In this document: piece after piece, positions 10,483-21,909 of the stretch | How the letters are laid out: each line of letters starts with the position of its first letter | How positions within the stretch are numbered: the first letter of the stretch is position 1 | From: Polytrichum commune | Taxonomy: Eukaryota > Streptophyta > Polytrichopsida > Polytrichales > Polytrichaceae | NCBI GenBank assembly: GCA_950295325.1 | Contig: OX485806.1 | Span: 26,970,001-27,034,000 of the forward strand | Reading direction: 5' to 3' | Length of the DNA stretch: 64,000 bases | The notes under the pieces: model-generated | What the model was told of the DNA's origin: nothing | Databases searched by the model: none | What the model saw: only the letters and a program-made list of their open reading frames with translations | Made by a program: the position numbers and the translations under genes

Positions 10483-13186
10483 TCAACACCCCCTACACTA
10501 CATGGGAAACCTCTTGGCACGCACTGAGACATTTGTGTGCAACAAACAATGTATTCGTTGTGGTGGTGGTGGTCTATGGAAGGATGGACGTGTGTCCAAC
10601 TAGTTTTTTTTTTTTTTCTTCTTTTTAATTTCTTAAAGCCACATGCCAAAAGATATTCCCCAAAACAAACATATGACAAGAAAAAAAGGGAAGTAAATGT
10701 GAAAAGGTGGGGATCACAAGTGCAAAAGGTGGGCATGGTGGGGGAAAGTAGGGGAAATGGCTTGCATGGAGCCAAGGCGACGACATGGCCTAGCCATAGG
10801 ACAAAGTAAAACAATTAATTTAAAAGAATCCTTTTTCTTGCGTTTAAAGTGCTACATGGGGGCATGGTGGTGGGTCCATGGGGAGCTCATGAGCATGGGC
10901 GACATACATATATATGGCGGGTACGCATAGACAGGGGCATATGGTTGCATGGGGTTGGGTTCATCCGGATTATCAGTTCATCTACACATGTGCAATGACC
11001 AGGGACGACACGGGTCCAAGCTAGTAATTTTTATTGTGGTATCCCACCATATTCCTTTAGATAATGGTAATGTGGTCGCCCTCATTTGAGGGAAGGCTCT
11101 CGTCGTTGGTGTCTGCAAAATCAACATGATCGTCAAGCTACTCCTACTCATAGGAGTCACTTTCCCCAATTGGTCTCTCAAGGTAGGAAGGCATAGGGTA
11201 TGTAGCATGCAGTACATGGTTGCAATTGTCATCAGGCCAAGCAGTAAGGTTAAGAACCTCCCATTGGCGCTACAAATGGACTAATGGTACATCGATGTCA
11301 CCACCATTCTCCATTTTGTAACTAATGTTTTATAAATCCTAGCAATACATGTCAACTGTGGGGAATATAACTAAAAAAATGAACATTGGCGACATACTGT
11401 GAAACACCATTGTGTTTGGCAACAACCAGTGCTTGTCAAGCAGCAAGGTGTCTGCATATTATACACATGACATTGGTGGTGATGATGGTGCAATATCATA
11501 TATACTAGTGTCAATGATCACACACAATTAGGTTTGTTGCCAACAATCAAATGGTATTCCTAGCAATGATGTAGTGGATGTTCATGCCACCCAAGTCCAT
11601 AACATACACAACATACCCCAAGACATTTGTGTATTGGCTAATGACTACGCCAAAATACCTAGTAGTTGGACAAATCTATAGAAGGCAACGGATTCAACAA
11701 TCTTGAACCCTCTTGTACACATGGTACATGCACAGATGCGCTACTAGGGCAACTATAGTGACATGTAGGGCAAGCTGCCATGTCGATGGATTCTCAAAGT
11801 GGTTGCACATGTGCCTTGCGAGCTCATGTTGCTGCATGGCCCAACATGCGCAATTGATTTACAACATTACACAGGTTGTCTGGGACCTTAAAAATCCCTA
11901 TAAGTAGACATCTCAAGATTGGGTGGCTCCTTTGCAAGCAATTGGGAAAATACAACTCCTTCAAAGGACGCATATTGTGGTGACCGATTTCTCAGAGCTT
12001 GGCGGTGGAGGGATAACAAGTGCCAATGTCTAAAAACCTCATCCAATGCAGACATTTCGTTGACCAATTATGCATGGAGAGTGACCAGATTTGCAGCAAT
12101 GGCAGGAACAAACTTACAAGCTACTTCATCATGCAGGCACATGGGGGCAACCAAACGGTTGCCTCAATTTGTGGAGGAACCCAAATGCGACCAACCCTTG
12201 AGCTTGATGCTACTACATGCATGTTGTCATGGGACGATTTTTACACAACCCCTTCCCCTTCATGTCTAACTTGCATGAGCCTTGAGCCTTGGGTGCGACC
12301 ACTTGGCATCATTGTCATTAGAGCAATCAATGTGTTATGTGCACACGATAGGTTATCCCTCTTCTGCCTGATTGTACCCATGGCATCCCATCCTGGGCTT
12401 TGGGTATGCTTCTTAGGTGAACTTATGATGGATTTGACAAAATACCAACAAGTTACTAGGGCAAGGTAATCGACAATGAACGTGATTGCAACATGAGCAC
12501 CAATGGGGACATTGGTGGGAGTGGGTGGGGTTCCAACATTGTCCATTTTTGGCACAAAGGAACCACATTCCAAGCCGATGCTTCCCAAGCCAATGCTTCT
12601 ATCGACGTTCCAAAATTCCACATGGCCTCCCAATCCAAAATGTGTGAAACGGAAGTGTGAAAGAAAAAAACTCGTCAATTGTAAGGTTGGAATTTTTGAG
12701 GCCACATTTTGCATAATGAGGTACTTCTTAGAATGAGCAACCAACCAACTGGTGTGATTGCAAGGGCATTGCACCGCAAGAAGCACCAGATTCGTGCAAA
12801 TTCTCTGCCCCGAATTCAAGGTGCTAAGGGCAATGTGGCGGGTTTGATGATCCATGATCCCATAACAAAGTTTGGGAAAGAGCTCTAGAATTGCAGTCGA
12901 CAAATGTTGAGCGAAATGATTGCATGAGATGTCTACCCCTATGTTCATGAGCATTTGCAATTGAGATGTGGAAGAGGGTGGGGAATTGGAATTTTGAAAT
13001 CTAGTTTGAAGTGAAGGCCCTTGCCACGAAACCTAAAGAAGGGAGGAACAACAACCACCGACCTCTCTCTCACATGCCATAGTCATGGCCACAAGTTGCA
13101 AATAGGAATGACAACTGCCAAGCCCAAGAGGAAGGGGTTGCATGCACTCTCGATGGGAAGACACTCTCATGGGGGTAGCCGACTTA
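10483..13186. other. non-coding or unrecognised stretch
   Basis: Includes a short GGT repeat (10557-10573), a 14-nt T run near 10604-10617 and repeated GGGCATGG words around 10725-10950. The longest minus-strand frame (ATG 12954 to 12241, about 237 codons) is Cys/His/Leu-rich, matches no family I know, and is treated as unproven. Shorter minus-strand frames across 11000-12240 are interrupted by many stops. Confidence 0.4.
12241..12954 (-). CDS. hypothetical open frame, function unknown
   Basis: A minus-strand frame of about 237 codons starting at ATG 12954. The predicted product has no repeats and no clear signal peptide. A hydrophobic stretch (VAITFIVDYLALVTCWYFV) lies about two-thirds along. 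No domain was recognised, and neighbouring sequence gives no promoter or splice support. In a repeat-dense plant region an open frame of this size can occur by chance, so it is only a candidate, perhaps a remnant of an old mobile element. Confidence 0.15.
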   Translation of the reverse strand: MLMNIGVDISCNHFAQHLSTAILELFPKLCYGIMDHQTRHIALSTLNSGQRICTNLVLLAVQCPCNHTSWLVAHSKKYLIMQNVASKIPTLQLTSFFLSHFRFTHFGLGGHVEFWNVDRSIGLGSIGLECGSFVPKMDNVGTPPTPTNVPIGAHVAITFIVDYLALVTCWYFVKSIISSPKKHTQSPGWDAMGTIRQKRDNLSCAHNTLIALMTMMPSGRTQGSRLMQVRHEGEGVV

Positions 13187-13676
13187 GGGCCAAGAGTCAA
13201 GAGCCGTGACCATGAAATTGTGAGCACCCAAAAGAACGTGTCCGAAGGCCGGCCCGACACACCTCCAAAATCATGTAGTGTGGTCACAGACCCTCAAGTG
13301 TAGTGTGGAGCCACACGTGATTGGGCCCTCAATCAAATGCTATTTCAATGAATTTCTATTCACGCAAGTCTTCACACATGATCAAATCAAATAAATCAAC
13401 GGTTGTGAGCGTTTGGAGTGCCATGGTCTCCCAGTTTCGTGTTAAGACTACCTCCAAGAGGTCGTTTATGAAAATAGTCCAAGTGACCATAAAACACAAT
13501 CCATTCGATGTCATGCAGGAATCCATGTAGACTTTTACATCCATCTGCATTCACATAGTCCGTTGGTCCCTCAAGCGTAGTGTGAAGCGAACTTGGACCG
13601 GCTCCACCTTTTCCACCCACGAGAGTGCTTGAAGTGTACTGGTCACGGGCCCTCAGTCTCATGTGTGAAGTAGCCC
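13187..13676 (+). mobile_element. family A MITE, copy 2
   Basis: A 490-bp copy with TTA duplications at 13184-13186 and 13677-13679. The left terminus has lost the ACTTCACAC part of the TIR (it reads GGGCCAAGAGTCAAGAGCC). The right terminus (TGTGTGAAGTAGCCC) is nearly intact. Confidence 0.88.
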
Positions 13677-13721
13677 TTAGGGCATGTCACACCAGTGACC
13701 AAATGACCATGTTCAAGTGTG

Positions 13722-13962
13722 TTTAACCCTTAAAAGACAATGCTGCCCCACGGGCTTGGTATTATTTTGGGAGAATCTTGTTCAAAACTTCTACTCCATT
13801 GCACCAAATGGGGTTTTTAGAATGCCAAATTGAGCACCTTAGCAAGATCTATACTTCTTTAGAATAGAGCCTATGTAAAGTAATTGGTTAATCATGCTTA
13901 AAATGAATTTTAAAAGATATTTTGGGTGTGGTATCGGGAAAGCATATGTCCTTTAAGGGTTA
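13722..13962. mobile_element. small MITE-like inverted-repeat element (TTAACCCTTAAA ends)
   Basis: TTTAACCCTTAAAAGACAA at the left is mirrored by TGTCCTTTAAGGGTTAAG at the right, with a 240-bp non-coding body. The end motif also occurs singly near 28874 and 62011. Confidence 0.7.
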
Positions 13963-14926
13963 AGAGTGAAAGGATGTTTTAATCGAGAAGAAGTCTATGG
14001 GCGATGAAAGCAGCTTCTAGCTTCTGGTGAGGCCACGTCGCCTGTGCTTTCTCGACCGTCGGATCTGACCGATATAACCCTCTCCCCTAATCTCCTCCGT
14101 CCACTGCTTTGGACCCCAAGTTTTTTGGAGCCGGACCCTAATCTGAACCCACCCTAGCTTGCTTACTTAGCATCTACCTATATACTGTGCTCGGAAATTC
14201 AAGTGAAACTGCCGAGAGCAATGTGCCAGGATTTTGGGCATTGAAGTACACATACAGACACATGGAATGTTTGCCCCCAAATTCCCTACACTTTCAACTC
14301 TTCGTGTGTGGAAGACTTGGAAAATTTGTTGGGACCGCCGATGATATATTCTTTGTCAACAAAATGGTCTTTGAAGTATAGCTAGCTAGCTAGCTAGCTC
14401 ACTCGTACGGTCTTGCCGGCACCATGCATGTCTCTTGCCGTGAAACTTAACCTTGAATGAACAAATTAAACGTGGGCATCATGCATCATCATCACATGAC
14501 CTCGAAAGTAAAACAAGCAAACGGTAGAACCGTGAGGCTTTGTCGTTTTGTATGAAAGACTATACTGGCAGCTATACACTTTGCTCATGCCAATTCATGG
14601 CTATTTATTATACCTATAATCAACTATAATCAATTCGATGTTTTTGAATGCATGTTAGGGAACAACTATAGTTAACTACATTTTGGTCAAATCGTAACAA
14701 CTAGAACTACAAAAGGCAGTTAGTTAACCGATAGTTGAATTGGTTGGTCAGTTGTCCAAGGTATGCAAACTTTCATCATCCACGTTAAATAAACTGGACC
14801 CAAAATTACAGGAACGAGTAACATCCAAGTGTGAACGCATAGTGGTTAGGAAATTTGCTCTTGAAACATAGAAGTCAATGCATAGTCTCTGCCCTATAGA
14901 CAGAGCCAATAAAGTGCCAACCACCA
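13963..14926. other. non-coding stretch with a GCTA microsatellite
   Basis: No supported gene. A GCTA repeat occupies 14380-14399. The short frame at 14187-14381 has no recognised features. Confidence 0.5.
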
Positions 14927-14936
14927 GGTCTGTAAG

Positions 14937-15290
14937 GGATAACATTACCCAACCCAATACTCTTAACTCCGGCGCGGAGTTCGATGCGGCTCCGGGGAGG
15001 TTCGGATGCCAGCTCCGGTGGGTTCGGGTGGGTTGGGGCAAAAATTGCCCCCTATTTTTTTGATTGGGTGGGGCCTTACTTGATCTCATAAGGGGCCTCC
15101 TAGAGTAATTTGGGGCCGTAGAACCCAAATTTAGCAAAAAAAAAACCAAAAAAAGTCATCAAGGGGCCAAAACGGGGAGGGCCAGAAAAATGGACCCACC
15201 GGAGCTGGCATCCGAACCTCCCTGGAGCCGCATCGGAGCCGCATCGAACTCCGCGCCGGAGTTAAGAGTATTGGGTTGGGTAATGTTAGG
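14937..15290. mobile_element. fold-back element with a 10-bp target duplication (MULE-like)
   Basis: GGTCTGTAAG at 14927-14936 is repeated exactly at 15291-15300. Between these repeats the left arm (14937 to about 15023, starting GGATAACATTACCCAACCC) and the right arm (about 15192-15290) are near-perfect inverted repeats of 87-98 bp rich in CTCCGG and GCGGAG. The right arm has an extra 11-bp GGAGCCGCATC. A 9-11 bp duplication with long TIRs fits Mutator-like fold-back elements. There is no coding capacity. Confidence 0.9.
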
Positions 15291-15501
15291 GGTCTGTAAG
15301 TAGTTGGACTAAGTAACTAATAACCTCAAAGAGAATCCATGACTTTCAAGCAGTCGAAGGCACGATCTCTTGCTTGCTTAAGTTAACTTTACGTGCTATC
15401 GTCTTAAAGTTCATGAACTTCATTCAAAGTCGGGTGGGGGTATATAAACGAGGTCGAAATTCGCTCTCGTTTCTTCCTGAATTTCATCGATCTGCTAGCT
15501 A

Positions 15502-15822
15502 CACTAAATAGGTAGATTAGTGTTGGAAACACTAATAGTCGACGAAAACGCTAAATGTAAATTGTCTCTATAGTGTTAGAACACTAAATGTCAACTCTAA
15601 CACTATTTGTACCAAGTAGTAACTTTAAATATTTACATGAGCGTATTTAGTGTTAGATGATATTTTGTAAATCTTGGAATGAAGAATTGAAGGAAGAAGA
15701 ATATGAGAACCTCGTAAAAGGTGTAATTTGTTCAAACCCTATTCAAACACTAATTGTAATATCAGTTGAAAATTAGTGTTTTAGGTAACTATTGCATCTA
15801 ACACTAATCTACCTATTTAGTG
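15502..15822. mobile_element. family E MITE, 321 bp (CACTAAATAGG ends)
   Basis: CACTAAATAGGTAGATTAG at 15502 is the exact complement of the right end (CTAATCTACCTATTTAGTG, to 15822). TA flanks both sides. The 3-bp flanks (CTA and TAG) do not match, so a CACTA assignment is less likely than a TA-duplicating Tc1/mariner type. Confidence 0.85.
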
Positions 15823-17075
15823 TAGCGCAATTGTATCAGTAAATCCAAATTAGTAGCAGTTTTATGGTCCACCGATGTTTGTGTCCTCTTCTCCCCTTCT
15901 TGGATTTGGTCAATTGATGGATTTAGGATCTAGAAATGGCGTAGATTCTAGATCCATAGTTTATACATTTTCACGACTATTTGGTGGTTGAATACCAGCG
16001 GTAACACCATGACACCCCTACGGTGTAAGACTTGTCTAGGTGAATCACCAACAAAGCTACACATCTTGTTATTTGAGTTGGTCCCTAATGGTTTTGTTGA
16101 GGATAAGGGGTTTAGGCATATAGCCCTTAAATGTTCAAGTAGTTTTCTTCATTTCATGGATTGATTACAAAAAAATTGACGTCTTGGTTTCAAAAGACAT
16201 TTCATCTTTCTACAAACTTGTAATATATTGTTTTTAGATCACATCCATATGGTTATAATGCTCAAGAACCTTCATGAGCTTCGTGAGTCTAATTTAGATA
16301 GAGGTCTTGCACAATGACATGATTAAAACTCACTTCAAGGTTTAGTTTGAGGTCTCAAATTTCATTTCCAAAGTCAAATGTGATAAATAAAGTAATTTTG
16401 GGGTTATACCTTAGAGGGCTCTCTATTTTGACAAATAAATAATTTTTACTCCAATTGTGCCACATGTCAAGCCTACATCGGTGGAGACCCACTTGAATCC
16501 CCATGTGGATACTACATTTCGGCACTAGTGACGATGAAATAGAGTGCTCTCTATGGAATTTTCTAGCCTCTAGGAGCAGTTCCTAGTATATGTAGCCTCT
16601 TGACTTCTCCAAAATCCGTTTGATCATTTAGTATTGGCCAGCCATGCCCTTTTGACTGGTCTCAAAAAAGGGAAAGATGGACAAAAAAATCAACGCGATC
16701 AATGGTGATCTTTCACACACTAGTGTTTAGGTTTTGGGACATGCTCAAAAAAATTCACATGTCTGTGGAATTATTTTTTATTAGTTTTGGCATATGTTTT
16801 GTTGCAAACTTCTATTTCATTGATATGAAATTCTATAAACTAAAAATATAAAACACTCATTATTTGATCTTTATGATATACAAATACCAATAACCATTCA
16901 CTTAATCATGTAGCTCCCTACAAAAGTAAGCACATATCTATAATTTGTTGGTAAAAATACCACTTAAGTACAAGCTTATGATGATATTAAAATATTGGTC
17001 AAAAAATCAAACTTAGAATAATGATTTAAATTATAGAAACGTACATGTATAACATACAACCATATCATTGGTCCT
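15823..17075. other. AT-rich non-coding stretch
   Basis: No recognisable gene, terminal repeats or long open frame. Confidence 0.5.
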
Positions 17076-17264
17076 TCATATTTCTTCATAACAATATGAC
17101 ATTATCCCAAAAAAATTATCAATAATAATTTTCACCCACAAAATCCACATCAATACATCAAGTGTGTCCAATGCCAAACTAGCTCGTATAGGGCTCTTGC
17201 TCAAGTTTTGCTTGAAGAAGCCTCTCTCACACATTGATGTAGTAGAAGGGATTACTAGCACTCA
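17076..17264 (-). pseudogene. hAT transposase C-terminal (dimerisation) remnant
   Basis: The minus-strand frame reads PSTTSMCERGFFKQNLSKSP followed by RASLALDTLDVLMWI. It matches the C-terminal dimerisation segment of hAT transposases (the S-x-CERxFS...LKS.LR..L..dtL.aLm pattern). Only about 55 residues are readable. A second minus-strand frame at 17439-17636 may belong to the same element but shows no hAT motif. No RNaseH-like core or BED finger was found. Confidence 0.7.
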
Positions 17265-17764
17265 CTACTAAAGTTTGTGTAAGTATGGCCAATTGGTGAA
17301 GCACTCATAGGTTGTGCATGGTTGCATAGTCCCATTCGTTTCATCACTTGTCCTCTTGATAACCACCTCACACCATGAATTTATAGCACAACCACATGAT
17401 CTTGTGCACACTCCTTCATTAGAATGTTCATCTTTCATCTACGATGCGATGACCAACCCACCCACATAAGCCTTGTGAGCAAAATTATCTAACACCAATA
17501 GCTCGGGTGTATTTATAGCATCATCTCTAGCTACCAAAGCCTCCATGCTTCGATGGGGGAGAAGTGGGGAAGGTGAGGAAGGTTGGCCAGAGCATGATTC
17601 ATGCTTTGGTGAAAAAAAATTAGCTAAGGTAAGCATGCCTTAAGTGGACCATATTCTTTCCACCCACATTTCTAGTAGAATATGAAACAAAAATTTAGTG
17701 CAAGTTGACTAGCAAAATTTCAAATCGTGATGTAGCCAAATTTTGGAGTTGGTATGAATATCCT

Positions 17765-18143
17765 ATTCATTGTCAAAGTGAAGATTCTTTAAGTTATACA
17801 ATGACCATATAGATTCCTCCCATTTATGCTGACCATTGCTTCTAAAAAAATCAACAAAATTTTGAAGACATTGGCAATTTCTTTTTGGTGCATGATTTTT
17901 TGGTGTCCATTCTTAGATTCACACTAACCATACACCATATATATATATGTGTGTGTGTGTGGGATGTTTGTGTTAGTCTATAACTATTCTTAATCAGACA
18001 CCTATATTTGAGTGGTGTGTATTTCAATGAGAATGAAAGAACAAACACCAAAAGACACTATGTATGTAAAACTAAATTGGACAAAGACTTCGAATCTATT
18101 CAACTACTCGACACTCAATAGTGACTGCAATTGGGAGGACTTA
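17765..18143 (+). repeat. dispersed repeat H, copy 1, left of MITE insertion
   Basis: Resembles 22975-23215 and the WRKY intron 2 segment 43680-43885. Shared words include CTTAGATYCACAC and CCATACACCA/CACATACCACC. It contains an (AT)n(GT)n microsatellite at 17937-17960. Its last part (about 18083-18143) matches 39835-39885 and continues, beyond the MITE at 18144-18552, at 18556-18733. Confidence 0.65.
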
Positions 18144-18552
18144 GGGCTAGTTCACACAGGGTTTGAAGTCCTAAGTCCGAAGTCACTTGAGGTCAATCTG
18201 TGCAATCTTAGCCGTTGAGAGCATGGAAATTGGGACTTACCACTTCACACGGGGGTCCCAAGCCCTAAGTCCCAAGTATGACATGGATGCCCACATGGCA
18301 ACATTTTTCGAAGGTAAGGCTCATGACTTGTGTTGAGAGCTGGGTCGAGCAAAAACCTTGATCCAGTCCCAACACAAGTCCCGTGAATATTTTTGCATAA
18401 AATAATCAAGGTCAAACTTTAATGATAATTAATTTCATTTTAATTGTTTCTTGAGGCTCAAAAGTTGGGATTTTACCTCCATGATGGGACTTTGCCTCCA
18501 TGTTGGGACTTGCTAACATAAGTGGGACTTGGGATTCCATGTGAACTGGCCC
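18144..18552 (+). mobile_element. Harbinger-like MITE, family B (GGGCYAGTTCACA ends)
   Basis: A 409-bp element with TTA duplications at 18141-18143 and 18553-18555. The left end is GGGCTAGTTCACACAGGG and the right end is CATGTGAACTGGCCC. The termini differ from family A mainly at one position (CAGTTCACA versus CACTTCACA). The interior is unrelated and rich in AAGTCCTAAGTCC/GGGACTTGGGA words. Confidence 0.9.
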
Positions 18553-18555
18553 TTA

Positions 18556-18733
18556 TGTAGTCTCAAGGAATCCACAAACATGCACTTTTGATAAATATAA
18601 CTAAATAAAGGGACGCTTGATTTTCACTCCGATACATGTTGATGCATCGTAGTTGATTTGCCAATCCAACAAAAGCTACGTTGTGTAAACCTATTTGATA
18701 GAAGTTGGAGAGCATGAAAAATGAACCGAATAA
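18556..18733 (+). repeat. dispersed repeat H, copy 1, right part
   Basis: Matches 39895-40068 (shared words include GAAAAATGAACC and GTTGTGTAAA). The 40-kb copy has no MITE at either boundary of this segment, so it acts as an empty site. Confidence 0.75.
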
Positions 18734-19201
18734 GGGCCACTTCAAACACGAGCCAAGAGCCGTGGCCATGAAATTGTGAGAGCCCAAAAGAACGTGTCCA
18801 AAGGCCATCCCAAGTCACCTCTAAAATCATGTAGTATGGTCACGGATTCTCAAGTGTAATGTGACATCATATGTGCCGGGTCCTCAACCAAATGCTATTT
18901 GAAAGAATTTCTAAAAGAAACCAACAATTATGAGCGTTTGGAGTGCCACAATCTCCCGGTTTTGTGTTAGACCTACCTCCAAGAGGTGGTTTTTGAAAAA
19001 TAGTCCAAGTGACCATGAAACATGACCCATTTGATGCCATGTAGGAATCCATGTAGACCTCACATCCACCTTGCATTCACATATTTCATGGTCCCTCAAG
19101 TGTAGTGTGAAGTGAATTTAGACTAGCTCCGCCTTATCCACCAATGAGAGTGCTTGAAGTGAACTGGTCATGGGCTCTCAGTCTCATGTGTCAAGTGGCC
19201 C
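18734..19201 (+). mobile_element. family A MITE, copy 3
   Basis: A 468-bp copy starting GGGCCACTTCAAACACGAG and ending TGTCAAGTGGCCC. It is flanked by TAA (18731-18733) and TAC, a duplication with one mutation. It inserted only 178 bp from the family B MITE, in the same host repeat. Confidence 0.88.
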
Positions 19202-19223
19202 TACTACCCGCACACCTTGGGTA

Positions 19224-20729
19224 CAATCTAACCTTGATAATGTCACACCATCCGGTTCACCAAAAAGAGTGATATAAACAAGGTGTGACATATTTGATAA
19301 TGTCAAAATTTGAAGATTTGTGCATAATGTGATATTATCAAAAAAAAAGGTAGAAAATCAAAATAAAATTACAATGTAAAAAAAAAAAAAACAAATACGA
19401 GACTTCAATGTTTTTGAATGTAAAATCTAATTCAAAATTGTGAATAACAACAAGAGCACATCATAATGTGTCATTGAGATCAGGTAAAGAGCTCTCACTA
19501 GAGACAAAGAAGCTTCTAATGTCACATTATTTTGTTGATGTTAAATGTGCAACACCAATTCTAATGATTTTGTCATGGATTTTTCCCATTCCTAACAACT
19601 CCAGAGTGTTGAAAATGTGAGAACCTTGGCTAGCCATAAAATTCAAAACATCTTTAGCATATTTTTGTGCATCGCTTAGCTTCACTACTTTAGACTCATC
19701 ATCGCTTGACATACATCTCGCACCTTGTCCTTAAAAAATCATACGCTACCGAATTCACAAAGCTCTGCAACAATGCCAACGAAGTCTTACAAGAGCAAAA
19801 AACCAGCCAATCACTAGCTTCCAATGTAGCAACAACAACAAAAACAACAACAATACAACGAAGAACACCTGCATTGCAAACCAATTGAACTAATTTAGCT
19901 TAAGTCGACATTGCTCTGTACCTGGACTAACTCAGCTAAACCGTAGAACTAAACTTCCTGAACTACTTCACACAAGCCGAAACCCTCATGATCAATTCTG
20001 GAATACACAACATGCAGGTGATGGCATTGGCGTCTTCCACACGCAAGACCTATCTGCTCATTCCCAATTTCCGTGTTCCCATCTATGAGAGAAAGCCAGA
20101 AACAGAGCCGAGAAGGTTATCTCCAGAACTAGGAAACGAATCAGATGGGTGCCCAAACTAATTAACCAGTGATAAACAACCCTCTAACTTAGTTTACAAA
20201 TTCTGCTAAACAAAATTGGGGATCTCCCTCTACTTCCCAAATGTGAGTACCTTCCAGAAACCCCAATTCTAGCTCCGTGAAGCAAAATTCCTTGGTTTCT
20301 TCTTGTTGTTGTTGTGCACATGCGTGAACACCGTGAAGACACCGTGAAAAGACACACAAGAAGGTGGGGTGAGAGGCCGAGAAGTCTTGACAGCACCGTG
20401 AAAAGACAACACCTTTGAGTGCCATGTATAGACAACACCGTTCAGGGTTGGTGCATGATCAAGTTCCAAGAATAGCATTGCATTTATCACAGGGGCAGCG
20501 CATGACCCTTTCGGCTACTACAATCTGTCCATCCAACCATCACATACAATCCATCCATACTTGGTATTATCACATTTACACTACGGATTTTGGAAAAAAA
20601 TAGTGACATTACCAAGGGTGATAAGGATAATAACGAGGGAGTTTTACACTATGAAAATCGGTTTCAAACTTTTAGGTGACAATATCAAGGTGTTCTATTA
20701 ACAAGGATGATATTATCAAGGTTAGACTG
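19224..20729. mobile_element. Pogo-like (Tc1/mariner) element, decayed, about 1.5 kb
   Basis: CAATCTAACCTTGATAATGT at the left is mirrored at the right by the complement of CAGTCTAACCTTGATAATAT. TA dinucleotides flank both ends (19222-19223, 20730-20731). These termini resemble the CAGTAAAACCTCTATAAAT ends of plant Emigrant/Lemi1 Pogo-like elements. The interior has no intact transposase. A minus-strand frame (19527-19712) reading VKLSDAQKYAKDVLNFMASQ is a possible C-terminal transposase remnant. Short ACCGTGAA(A)GACAC repeats occur at 20329-20412. Confidence 0.75.
19527..19712 (-). pseudogene. possible Pogo-type transposase C-terminal remnant
   Basis: A 61-codon frame inside the Pogo-like element: an acidic/Ser start (SSDDESKVVKLSDAQKY), then an amphipathic helix and GMGKIHDKIIRIG. 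The LSDA..Y...L..F..SQ pattern resembles the helical tail of Pogo/Tigger-like transposases, but the match is from memory and weak. Position between matching terminal repeats supports the assignment. Confidence 0.35.
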
Positions 20730-20935
20730 TAGATGTTTAAGTTCAGACACCAAATTAGGCACATGTACCTTAGCAATGCTTTTTCATATACTCAGCGGGT
20801 ATAAGCATTCAAACAATAACCAATATTTATTACCCAACGAACCATGACACCAAACAAATTCATAAACTACTCAAGAATACATGGAAGTGTAGAGAGAAAA
20901 ACACAAATGAAATTGTGGGACACAAGCTTCTTTGA

Positions 20936-21435
20936 GGGCCACTTCACACATGAGATTGAGAGCCCGTGACCATTACACTTCAAGCACTCTCATTGGTGGA
21001 AAAGGCGGAGCCGGTCCAAGTTCGCTTCACACTACGCTTGAGGGACCAACGGAGTATGTGAACGCGAGATGGATGTAGAGTCTACATGGACTCCTACATG
21101 GCATCGAATGGATCGTGTTTTATGGTTACTTGGACTACTTTCAAAAACCACCTCTTGGAGGTAGGTCTAACACAAAACCGGGAGAACCATGGCACTCCGA
21201 ACACTCACAACCGTTGATTTATTCTATTTCACCATGTGTGAGGACCCGCATGAATAGAAATTCATTGGAATAGCATTTGGTTGATGGCCTGGTCACATAT
21301 GACTTCACACTACACTCGAAGATCCGTGACCACACTACATGATTTTGGAGGTGTCTTGGGACGGCCTTTGGGCACTTTCTTTTGGGCTCTCACCATTTCG
21401 TGGTCACGGCTCTTGGCTCGTGTGTGAAGTGGCCC
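20936..21435 (-). mobile_element. family A MITE, copy 4 (reverse orientation)
   Basis: A 500-bp copy in reverse orientation relative to the others, with TGA at 20933-20935 and 21436-21438. Its left end here (GGGCCACTTCACACATGAG) is the right terminus of the forward copies. TGA shows that the element tolerates a target other than TAA/TTA. Confidence 0.92.
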
Positions 21436-21638
21436 TGAGTTTATATATGTCCAAGACATACATAAACTGTTTTCAATTTTTAAGTTTGGGGACCTTTTTC
21501 TTTATTAAAAAAATAAAAATCCTTCAATTGCATGTTTGGGACGTGTGACGCGAAAACAAAACCCATTAAAAACTGTGTGTAAAAACAGCGGGTGACTCGA
21601 TCGATGATGACCTAATTAATAAATTTGTGGAGCCTGGC

Positions 21639-21657
21639 ATATATATATATATATATA
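21639..21657. repeat. (AT)n microsatellite
   Basis: About nine AT units. No gene was seen in the surrounding 21439-21900. Confidence 0.9.
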
Positions 21658-21909
21658 CTTAATGTATGAAGACAACTAGATTTGTCTGCACCGAGTTGAC
21701 CTAGGCATGCAGTAAAGTGGCAAGGCTGCAAGTGGCTAGGAAATTGCCGGAGGTGTTGAGGAAGGTCACTCACAAGCCTCTAGCTAGCAAGCAATGGGGG
21801 CTATAAATAACAAGCCAACCAATGAATTTATGCATGAGTCCTGTCCAGTGGTCCACTAATCGTGTACAAACACGACCCTTATATTGTAGGCACCTCATCA
21901 AGATTCCAA

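Noticed and set aside
12241-12954. Confident gene call for the 237-codon minus-strand frame
   Set aside because: No domain, splice or codon evidence could be recognised; retained only as a low-confidence candidate.
15499-15825. CACTA superfamily assignment for the CACTAAATAGG element
   Set aside because: The 3-bp flanks do not match (CTA versus TAG), whereas TA flanks match on both sides.
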